A stretch of 7,131 bases of DNA, from assembly GCA_964560355.1 (NCBI GenBank), contig CAZLLI010000120.1, forward strand, positions 1 through 7,131, read 5' to 3'. The notes beneath the pieces were generated by a model that saw nothing but the letters and a program-made list of their open reading frames with translations, did not search any database and was not told the DNA's origin. This stretch comes from JAKEHA01 sp964560355. Lineage in GTDB: Bacteria; Krumholzibacteriota; Krumholzibacteriia; WVZY01; JAKEHA01. A program made the position numbers and the translations under genes. Positions 1 to 5,766 of the stretch are shown piece after piece (the first letter of the stretch is position 1; every line of letters starts with the position of its first letter).

Positions 1-377
1 GCCGCATCAATTCGACCTGCGGCGGCACCCTGGTCGACATGATGCGCGCCACGCGCTACCTCCAGGTCATCGAGGAAGAGGGCCTGGTCGAGAACTCGCG
101 CGCGGTGGGCGACTACCTCTTGCAGAAGCTGCACGCGCTGCGCGACAAGTACGCGGGCAAGGTGACCAACACGCGCGGTCGCGGCGTCATGAACGCCTTC
201 GACCTCCCCGACGCCGAGACGCGCTCGAAGTTCCTCGCCAAGGCCAAGGAGAACGGGGTCCTCATCGTCGGATGCGGGACGCGCTCGGTGCGCTTCCGCC
301 CGCCCTTGAACCTCAAGAAGGCCGAGGTCGACGAGGGCGTCGCCATCCTCGACAAGTCGCTGGGCCAGGTTCTGTAG
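1..377 (+). CDS. lat: L-lysine 6-aminotransferase, C-terminal part (partial at 5' end)
   Basis: This is the last 124 residues of a class III (fold type I) PLP-dependent aminotransferase; the reading frame runs off the left edge of the window, with the first whole codon at position 3. The visible part opens with RINSTCGGTLVDMMRATRYL, continues with a V.NTRGRGVMNAFDLP block and ends with VRFRPPLNLKKAEVD. By recall these correspond to the conserved NST(W)GG, RGRGLM and RFRPPL segments of L-lysine 6-transaminase, which moves the epsilon-amino group of lysine to 2-oxoglutarate in lysine catabolism or stationary-phase metabolism. The arginine in RFRPPL is the conserved substrate-carboxylate-side position of the family. 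The PLP-binding lysine lies upstream, outside the window, so catalytic competence cannot be judged. The usual Trp in NSTWGG is Cys here. Other class III aminotransferases, such as 4-aminobutyrate or ornithine types, are possible but fit less well. The gene ends 126 bases before the next start and no terminator follows it. Confidence 0.8.
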   Translation, partial: RINSTCGGTLVDMMRATRYLQVIEEEGLVENSRAVGDYLLQKLHALRDKYAGKVTNTRGRGVMNAFDLPDAETRSKFLAKAKENGVLIVGCGTRSVRFRPPLNLKKAEVDEGVAILDKSLGQVL

Positions 378-385
378 TTCGCGGA

Positions 386-492
386 CGGGCCGATGTGATC
401 GATTCCTCGACGCGATTTCCGCAGCGCCATGCAACACGAGTTTGCGATCCGGCGCGAGGACATGAGCGGAGAGGAACGATCACATCGGCCCG
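386..492. repeat. Long palindromic element (22-base inverted repeat, one bulge)
   Basis: Positions 386-408 and 471-492 are reverse complements over 22 bases, interrupted only by one unpaired A at 402. The uninterrupted core is 16 bases (386-401 with 477-492) and includes cgatcacatcggccc on the right arm. The 62-base interior can fold further: tccgc at 418-422 pairs with gcgga at 466-470, gcgcc at 424-428 with ggcgc at 451-455, and gcaa at 431-434 with ttgc at 442-445. Outside the arms, gcgg at 381-384 can pair with ccgc at 497-500. There is no T-run after the right arm, so it is not an ordinary intrinsic terminator. No convincing target-site duplication or transposase is present, and no second copy was seen in the window. 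It could be a MITE- or ERIC-like palindromic repeat, a structured 5' leader of the ATPase gene, or paired operator sites. The pairing is seen directly; the function is unknown. Confidence 0.8.
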
Positions 493-496
493 AGGA
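492..496 (+). promoter_or_regulatory. Ribosome binding site deciding the ABC ATPase start
   Basis: gagga lies seven bases before the ATG at 504 and is a good Shine-Dalgarno match. The in-frame ATGs further upstream at 429 and 462 lack a properly spaced site, and the residues they would add do not resemble the family. The first base of this site is the last base of the palindrome's right arm, so the site sits at or inside the base of the hairpin. Confidence 0.65.
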
Positions 497-503
497 CCGC
501 AGC

Positions 504-1589
504 ATGTCTGATCTCGTCTTCACGCACGTGCGCAAGGAATTCGACGGCGGTGTGGTCGCCGTCGAGGACTTCTCGCTCGTCGTTCCCAACCCACGCATGG
601 TGGTTCTGGTCGGCCCGTCGGGGTGCGGCAAGACGACGCTCTTGCGCATGGTGGCGGGGCTCGAGACGCTGACGAGCGGGGAGATTCGACTCGGCGACAA
701 GCGCCTCGACACCATCCCGCCGCGCGACCGCGACATCGCGATGGTGTTCCAGAGCTACGCGCTCTATCCGCACATGACGGTGGCGGAGAACCTCGGCTTC
801 GGCCTCAAGATTCGCAAGACGCCGCGCGCCGAGATCGAGCGGCGCGTGAAAGAGGCCTCGGTCACGCTGGAGCTGGACGCGCTCCTCGACCGCAAGCCCG
901 CCCACCTCTCGGGCGGGCAGCGCCAGCGCGTCGCCCTCGGGCGCGCGATCGTGCGTGAGCCGCGCGTGTTCCTCTACGACGAACCGCTGTCGAATTTGGA
1001 TGCGCGCCTGCGCACCGACATGCGCGCGACCATCCGGCGCCTGTACGACCGCCTGCGCACGACGTCGATCTACGTGACCCACGACCAGGTCGAAGCGATG
1101 ACGATCGGCGACGTGCTGGTGGTGATGAATCGCGGGCGCGTGCACCAAGTCGGGAGCCCCGAGCAGTGCTACCGCGAGCCGGCCGACACTTTCGTGGCGT
1201 CGTTCCTCGGCAGTCCGGCGATGAACTTCGTGGACGGCAAGATTGACGGCGAAGCCGTCGTCATGGACGGCGGCGTGCGGCTGCCGCTCCCGCGGGCGTT
1301 CGCGACCGCGGCCGCGGCGCGGACCGGCGCCGAGGTGCGCGTCGGCTTCCGCCCCGAGGACGTGCGCCCGTCGGACGAAGGCACCGAAGCCGCGCGCTTG
1401 CGCGCGCGTTTGACCCTCCGCGAGCCGCTCGGCCACGAGACGCTGACCCACCTGCGCGTGGGCGCCGCCGAGTGGGTGGCGCGCGGCACGCGCGAATTCA
1501 CCCAGGACACCGCCGGCGAGACTCCGGTGTTTCTCAACCTCGACCGGATGCATATCTTCTGGAAAGATTCGGGGCGGCGCGTCGGGTGA
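504..1589 (+). CDS. Sugar-type ABC transporter ATP-binding protein (MalK/UgpC family)
   Basis: A 361-residue cytoplasmic ATPase that would power import of a carbohydrate-like substrate through a two-subunit permease. All nucleotide-binding motifs are intact: Walker A GPSGCGKTT (37-45), Q-loop at Gln83 in VFQSYALYPHMTV, signature LSGGQRQ (135-141), Walker B VFLYDEP (155-161), D-loop SNLDA (163-167) and switch His193 in YVTHDQVEA. GSPAMNF (about 236-242) opens the C-terminal regulatory region with OB/TOBE folds, including GFRPEDVRP and LREPLGHETL. Length and domain order match full MalK/UgpC/MsmK proteins, which distinguishes it from short amino-acid or lipoprotein exporter ATPases. Neither permeases nor a binding protein are present nearby, so it may be a shared ATPase serving transporters encoded elsewhere, as MsmK does. 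The palindrome lies directly upstream. The stop overlaps the next gene's start in GTGA. The substrate cannot be assigned. Confidence 0.93.
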   Translation: MSDLVFTHVRKEFDGGVVAVEDFSLVVPNPRMVVLVGPSGCGKTTLLRMVAGLETLTSGEIRLGDKRLDTIPPRDRDIAMVFQSYALYPHMTVAENLGFGLKIRKTPRAEIERRVKEASVTLELDALLDRKPAHLSGGQRQRVALGRAIVREPRVFLYDEPLSNLDARLRTDMRATIRRLYDRLRTTSIYVTHDQVEAMTIGDVLVVMNRGRVHQVGSPEQCYREPADTFVASFLGSPAMNFVDGKIDGEAVVMDGGVRLPLPRAFATAAAARTGAEVRVGFRPEDVRPSDEGTEAARLRARLTLREPLGHETLTHLRVGAAEWVARGTREFTQDTAGETPVFLNLDRMHIFWKDSGRRVG

Positions 1590-2407
1590 CGGCGTTCATT
1601 CTGTGGCTGAACCGCGTGTTCCGCCGGCCCAACGTCGAGGGGCGCGAATCGGCGGAGGCCTATTCGCGCTGGGAGCACCACTGGGGCCGCGAGTTCGCCC
1701 GCCTCTATATGGAACCGGCGGGGGACTTGGCGGGTAAGCGCCTACTGGACGTCGGGTGCGGCCTGGGAGGGAAGACGGTCGCGTACGCCGAAGCGGGCGC
1801 GCGCGCCGTCGGCACCGACATCGTGGAGGCGAACGCGGAGCAGTCGCGCGGCTACGCGAGCGCGGCCGGCGCGTCGATCGCGTTCTTCGTCGCCGACGCG
1901 GCGTCGCTCCCGGTGCGCGACGGCGTCTTCGACACCGTGGTCGCCAACGACGCCATGGAGCACTTTGCGGAACCGGAGCGCGCGCTGTCCGAGATGCGAC
2001 GCGCGCTGCGCCCGGGAGGAGCGATCTGGGTGTTCTTCACGCCCCACTATTCGCCGCTCGGGTCGCACCTGTACGACTATCTGTACACCCCCTGGTGCCA
2101 CCTCTTGTTCACGCGCGCGCAGATCGAGCGCGCCATTCGCGCCGTGCTGAGTGAACGCGCGCGCGGTGAAGACACCGGCGCGATCGAAGCCCGGGTGCGC
2201 GCGATCATGGAGTCGTATGACCGCGATCTCAATCATATGAGCATCGATCGCTTCTTGCGCATCGTGGCACGCACACCCGGGCTGCGGGTGTCGCGGCTCG
2301 CGCTCAAGCCGGCCAAGTTTCGCGCGCTCGCGCCGCTCACGCGCGTCCCCGGGATTCGCGAACTGGTGACCGGCTTCGTGACCTGCCGACTGGAGCGCGT
2401 GTCGTGA
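1586..2407 (+). CDS. Class I SAM-dependent methyltransferase (Methyltransf_11-like)
   Basis: A 273-residue cytoplasmic enzyme expected to transfer a methyl group from S-adenosylmethionine; the acceptor is unknown. Motif I is LLDVGCGLGG (53-62), followed by the acidic ribose-binding position in GTDI (Asp78), VADAASLPV with Asp104 near the adenine, the motif IV region FDTVVANDAMEHF (115-127) and the post-motif LRPGGAIWVFFTP (141-153). The C-terminal third has an aromatic-rich segment, SHLYDYLYTPWCHLLF (160-175), and a variable domain that probably defines the substrate. The GTG start at 1586 is chosen because it overlaps the previous stop in GTGA and gives sensible sequence just before motif I. 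An ATG at 1472 would add a low-quality arginine-rich stretch lying over the ATPase gene. The ribosome binding site is weak, so translation probably depends on coupling. It is also coupled by GTGA to the TonB-like gene downstream. Small-molecule, quinone-like, lipid or protein substrates are all possible. Confidence 0.88.
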   Translation: MTAFILWLNRVFRRPNVEGRESAEAYSRWEHHWGREFARLYMEPAGDLAGKRLLDVGCGLGGKTVAYAEAGARAVGTDIVEANAEQSRGYASAAGASIAFFVADAASLPVRDGVFDTVVANDAMEHFAEPERALSEMRRALRPGGAIWVFFTPHYSPLGSHLYDYLYTPWCHLLFTRAQIERAIRAVLSERARGEDTGAIEARVRAIMESYDRDLNHMSIDRFLRIVARTPGLRVSRLALKPAKFRALAPLTRVPGIRELVTGFVTCRLERVS

Positions 2408-3369
2408 GCGGCGTCGCCTCGCTTCTCACCGCCATGCGCGTGCCGGAGGAGCGCGACCGCACGCTGGCGTGGGCGGTCGTGATCTCGATCTTGGTGCACG
2501 CGTTGTTTCTCACCGCGGTGGTCGTCAAGCGCGAGCGCGCGCTCAAGCTCGACCTGACGCGCGCGCAGGAGGAGTTGCCGGTCGAAGTCTCGCTGGTCGA
2601 GCCCCCCGAGAATCCCGTTCCGACCGATCAGAGGAGCAGCAACTTGTCGACGGTGTCCTCGGCCGCGAGCGATATGGATCCGCGCGACACCCAGTCCGAC
2701 GTGCCCCACGGCGCGCAGCTGCTCGAGCAATCGCAGCCCACGAGCGGGCGCAACGCGTCGCAGCAGAGTCGCGGCCAGGATGGCAGGAACGGCGAGGACG
2801 CGAAGGACCTCGCGGCCACCGACCGCACGCAACCCGACGACCAGGAAGGATTGTCGGAGGCGCTGCAGCGCTCGCGCGGCACTACCACGCTCGACACGCC
2901 GCACGACTTTGCGCTGCCCGCGGAGCAGCCCGACTTCGGCGACGACGGGTCGGCGAGCATGACGATCGGCAACATCACGCTCAACACCACCGCGTGGGAC
3001 TTCGCGCCGTACCTGCTCGACTTGAAGCGCCGCATCCGCCAAAAATGGATTCCGCCGGTCGCGTTCGCGCAGCTCGGCGCGATCCACGGCTACACGTGGG
3101 TCAACTTTCGGATCTATCCGGACGGCCGCATGCAAGACCTCTCGGTGGTGGAGACCGAGGGGCACGATTCGCTGCACCGTTCCAGCGTCAATGCCATCAA
3201 GGGTGCGGCGCCGTTTCGCCCCCTGCCCGACAAGTTCCCGGAGGATTACCTCGAGATTACGTTTGGTTTCTATTATTTGCTCCCCGGCGACGACGTGCGC
3301 TACTTCCGCAACGGCCGGCCGATTCGCAAGGAAGATCGCGCGCAAGAGGACGAGAAGGGGTCGCCTTGA
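2404..3369 (+). CDS. TonB-like energy transducer protein
   Basis: A 321-residue protein with TonB architecture. A single N-terminal transmembrane helix (about 21-41) would anchor it in the inner membrane. Within the helix, Ser28 and His32 form the SxxxH spacing that in classical TonB contacts the ExbB/ExbD motor. A long hydrophilic linker (about 60-195) rich in S, Q, D, E, R and G spans the periplasm. The C-terminal domain (about 200-292) has YLLDLKRRIRQKWIPP, VNFRIYPDGRMQDLSVVE, AIKGAAPFRPLP and YLEITFGFYY, the usual TonB_C pattern of a helix, a strand with DG, a helix and a final strand. A charged tail of about 30 residues follows. The GTG start at 2404 is supported by ggag at 2392-2395 with eight bases spacing and by GTGA overlap; ATG at 2434 lacks such a site. 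No ExbB or ExbD gene or TonB-dependent receptor is in view. The linker lacks the Pro-Glu/Pro-Lys repeats of enterobacterial TonB. It may serve a receptor or a different envelope machine. Confidence 0.85.
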   Translation: MSGVASLLTAMRVPEERDRTLAWAVVISILVHALFLTAVVVKRERALKLDLTRAQEELPVEVSLVEPPENPVPTDQRSSNLSTVSSAASDMDPRDTQSDVPHGAQLLEQSQPTSGRNASQQSRGQDGRNGEDAKDLAATDRTQPDDQEGLSEALQRSRGTTTLDTPHDFALPAEQPDFGDDGSASMTIGNITLNTTAWDFAPYLLDLKRRIRQKWIPPVAFAQLGAIHGYTWVNFRIYPDGRMQDLSVVETEGHDSLHRSSVNAIKGAAPFRPLPDKFPEDYLEITFGFYYLLPGDDVRYFRNGRPIRKEDRAQEDEKGSP

Positions 3370-3394
3370 ATCTTCCCCGGTCGTGTGCTACAAG
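3366..3394 (+). promoter_or_regulatory. Candidate sigma70-type promoter before the lipoprotein gene
   Basis: TTGAAT (3366-3371) and TACAAG (3389-3394) are separated by exactly 17 bases. The -10 is preceded by TG plus one base (3386-3388), as in extended -10 promoters. Initiation about seven bases beyond the -10 would fall at the ATG at 3401, giving a leaderless or nearly leaderless mRNA. This is the only gap (31 bases) among otherwise overlapping genes between 504 and the window end. The aagg at 3392-3395 could instead serve as a ribosome binding site for a read-through transcript. The match is visual only and such matches can occur by chance. Confidence 0.4.
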
Positions 3395-3400
3395 GTGCCG

Positions 3401-4570
3401 ATGATTCCCGCCCAGATTTCCTTCCCGGCGTCGCGCGCGCGGCGTGTCGCGGCCTTCGTGTGCGCCTTCGGCGCCTTCGCGATCGCCGCGTGCTCGTCCG
3501 ACCCACGCTCGACGCTCGGCTCCGACGACGACCTGATCGGGAGTGAGCCCGGCACCATCTTCGACGACACCCTGGATGTCGGGTCCGACACCACCTTCGT
3601 GTACGAAACGGCGCTCGCGTACGATGACGTGCTCGAGCTCGGCCGCGTGTCGGGCTACCAGCGCGCGATGGTGATCCAAATCTCGTGGGAGAAAGCGTCG
3701 CTCGATGCGGGGCGGACGGTCGACGACGCCAGCTTGCGCATCATGCCCGACGACGTCGACGGCGACGTCCCGGCGCGTTTCTATCAACTGGCCGAACCGT
3801 ACGCGGAGGGAGATTCTGTTCCCAGCCTCGACACGCTGTCGGTGATCATCGATCCCGACACCGGGAGCCCCAACCGCACCCTGGTCGCGTCGACGCGCGA
3901 GAATCCGCTCCCGCCCGCGCTCGTGCAGCAGTGGATTCGGGGCGAGATCGATCGTAACGCGATCGCCGTCGTGTACCCCGACGACGTCAACGACCGCATC
4001 GCCACCTTCAAAGCGCTGCAGGCGGGGACGGATATTCCGCAACTGTACGTTCACTTCACCGACGGAACGTCGCGCACGTATTTCACGAACGCCGACGCCA
4101 CCTTCGTGCGCCCCACGACGACCACGTCGAACCTCGTCATCTCCGACGGCTACGTTCGCCGGCTCTACTTCCGCATTCCGTTCGACCAATTGGCGGACCG
4201 CGCGGCGGTGCACAACGCGCGCGTGCGCCTTTATATCGTGCCCGGGTCGACGCTGGGGAGCGACCCCAACCTGATCGTGTTCATTCCAAAGTCGAGCGAC
4301 CCCACGAGCGCCGACTTTCTCACCGGGCAAAACGTGACCGCGATTTCGTACCAGGCGAGCGCGGACTACGTCGAGTTCTCGATGACCAACGCGGTGGCGC
4401 TCACCCTCGACGGCACCCTCGAGGACACCGGCGTCGTGGTACGCTACGACGCCGAGAATTCGAGCCTGCGCCAGGTGCAGTTCTACGGTTCCGACGCCCC
4501 CGCGAACCTGCGCCCGCGCATCCACGTCACCTCGTCGACACCGGCCGACTTCCACCCGGGGACTCCGTGA
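3401..4570 (+). CDS. Lipoprotein with two DNRLRE-like beta modules, function unknown
   Basis: A 389-residue secreted lipoprotein. A basic n-region (SRARR), a hydrophobic stretch and the lipobox IAAC with Cys31 predict cleavage by signal peptidase II and lipidation. Asp34 follows SS after the Cys, so there is no Asp at +2 and export to the outer membrane is plausible. The mature part seems to hold two related beta-rich modules, at about 55-195 and 225-380. The first has YDDVLELGRVSGYQRAMVIQI followed by VDDASLRIM. The second has YVRRLYFRIPF followed by VHNARVRLYIV and ends with VVRYDAENSSLRQVQFYGSD and LRPRIHV. This layout resembles DNRLRE-type surface domains, where a strand with regular residues precedes an AxLxL strand; the assignment is by recall and not firm. 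The protein is rich in Asp and Thr. ATG at 3401 is chosen because it directly precedes the signal peptide; in-frame sequence upstream overlaps the TonB-like gene and looks like noise. Its stop overlaps the barrel gene start, so the two are probably co-expressed and may interact. Confidence 0.82.
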   Translation: MIPAQISFPASRARRVAAFVCAFGAFAIAACSSDPRSTLGSDDDLIGSEPGTIFDDTLDVGSDTTFVYETALAYDDVLELGRVSGYQRAMVIQISWEKASLDAGRTVDDASLRIMPDDVDGDVPARFYQLAEPYAEGDSVPSLDTLSVIIDPDTGSPNRTLVASTRENPLPPALVQQWIRGEIDRNAIAVVYPDDVNDRIATFKALQAGTDIPQLYVHFTDGTSRTYFTNADATFVRPTTTTSNLVISDGYVRRLYFRIPFDQLADRAAVHNARVRLYIVPGSTLGSDPNLIVFIPKSSDPTSADFLTGQNVTAISYQASADYVEFSMTNAVALTLDGTLEDTGVVVRYDAENSSLRQVQFYGSDAPANLRPRIHVTSSTPADFHPGTP

Positions 4571-5766
4571 AAACGCGCGTCGCTCTGTTGATGGCCGTGC
4601 TGGCGGCGTTGTGCGCGCACCCGCGCGCGGCGCGCGCCGACTCCGTGTTCGGCTTGAACCTGCTCGGCGAGCGTATCGAAGCGGTCGACGCGCGCACGGC
4701 GGCACTCGGCGGTTTTGTGCAGGTGGTCGATGACTCGCTCGGCATCTTGCAGTACAACCCCGCCATGCTGGCGTGGTCGAAGCGCGTCGCCTTCGCGGTC
4801 GCGGGCTACGTCACGCGCGACGCCAGCCAGTCGACCGACTACGAGCGCGTCGTCGTGGCGACGAAGTTCTCCGCGTTCACGTTCGCGTTTCCGCTCTTCA
4901 AGCGCGCGCTCACGGCGTCGGTCGGTTATCGCGGGCGCTACGACCCCGACTACGACTTCGCGACCCCGGGCGTGACACCCACCGGCGACGCCTACAGCGA
5001 CGTCTACGAGCGCTCGGGCGGAACCTGGGCGGTGCCGATCACGGTCGCGGCCGATCTCGGCCGGCGCGTCAAGGTGGGCGGGACTTTCTCGCTCGAGCGC
5101 GGCACGGTGGAGAATCGTTGGGCGGTCGACTTCCAAGGCACGGGGACCGCGGACGCATCCAGCGAACAGGTGAACGAGGTGCGCGGTAATTCGTTCGGCG
5201 CGGGTATCGTGGTGCGCCCGGTCGCGGGGTTGTCGCTCGGCGTCGCCTACGAGAGCGCGATCGACTACGACGTCGACGTCGACGAAACCTTCACCAACTC
5301 TAGCGCGGACACGAGCTACAACTCGACCATGCACCAGCCCGACCGCTGGACGGCGTCGGTGACGTGGCGCGTGATGCACGGCTTCACGGTGTACGGCGGC
5401 GCCTCCATCAGCGACTTCACCCAATTCGAAGGCCTCGACTTTCCGCCCAGCCGGCTCGCCGAGGAGCGCGTCGCGTCGCTGGGGCTCGAGTACCGCTTCA
5501 AGGGGTCGCACTTTCCCATTCGCGCGTCGGCGTGCTTCGAGCAATTGCCGTACACGCTGCCCGACGGCCAGGAGATCTCGCGCGTGTCGTTCGCGCTGGG
5601 GAGCGGATTGATGTTCCGCACCGGGCGCGGTAAGCTCGACGCGGCGCTGCAATTCGGCAAAGTGGGATCGGTCGACACCAACACGTACGAGGACCGCCAA
5701 GTGCGCTTCTACATCAGCATCGCGGGGTCGGAGACGTGGTCGACCAAGCGCGAAGGACGCTACTAA
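4567..5766 (+). CDS. Outer-membrane beta-barrel protein (PorV/FadL-like)
   Basis: A 399-residue outer-membrane protein. A Sec signal peptide covers residues 1-24, with ARA before the cleavage site and DSVFGLNLLGERIE as the mature start. The segment AALGGFVQVVDDSLGILQYNPAMLAW (45-70) matches the conserved N-terminal plug-like signature of the PorV/FadL/OmpP1 group, where a GG pair, an early Asp-Ser and an NPA motif recur. The rest alternates polar and hydrophobic residues in strand-length runs such as RVAFAVAGYVTR, ALTASVGYRGRYD, GFTVYGGASISDF and VRFYISIAGS, as expected for about 14 strands. The last residues, REGRY, do not give the classic Phe terminus but end in an aromatic residue. The GTG start at 4567 is favoured by gggga at 4558-4562 and by GTGA overlap with the lipoprotein gene. 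Known relatives either transport hydrophobic compounds or carry surface-protein secretion cargo; which applies here cannot be decided. The lipoprotein upstream and the TPR lipoprotein downstream are natural partner candidates. Confidence 0.85.
   Translation: MKTRVALLMAVLAALCAHPRAARADSVFGLNLLGERIEAVDARTAALGGFVQVVDDSLGILQYNPAMLAWSKRVAFAVAGYVTRDASQSTDYERVVVATKFSAFTFAFPLFKRALTASVGYRGRYDPDYDFATPGVTPTGDAYSDVYERSGGTWAVPITVAADLGRRVKVGGTFSLERGTVENRWAVDFQGTGTADASSEQVNEVRGNSFGAGIVVRPVAGLSLGVAYESAIDYDVDVDETFTNSSADTSYNSTMHQPDRWTASVTWRVMHGFTVYGGASISDFTQFEGLDFPPSRLAEERVASLGLEYRFKGSHFPIRASACFEQLPYTLPDGQEISRVSFALGSGLMFRTGRGKLDAALQFGKVGSVDTNTYEDRQVRFYISIAGSETWSTKREGRY

Noticed and set aside
386..492. Intrinsic terminator for the aminotransferase gene
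   Set aside because: The hairpin is long with a large loop and no T-tract follows the right arm.
429..503. Upstream extension of the ATPase from ATG at 429 (or 462)
   Set aside because: The added residues are not family-like, run through the palindrome, and lack a well-spaced ribosome binding site. The site at 492-496 fits the ATG at 504.
896..918. Perfect 8-bp hairpin gcccgccc / gggcgggc with a 7-base loop
   Set aside because: It lies inside the intact ATPase gene over the conserved signature-motif codons and has no T-run, so coding constraint and GC content explain it.
1306..1317. 12-base palindrome ccgcggccgcgg
   Set aside because: It falls in an alanine-rich coding stretch in GC-rich DNA and shows no regulatory context.
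5267..5284. gacgtc repeat unit in the barrel gene
   Set aside because: It is a short run encoding Asp-Val-Asp-Val-Asp in a loop, with too few copies to count as a repeat feature.
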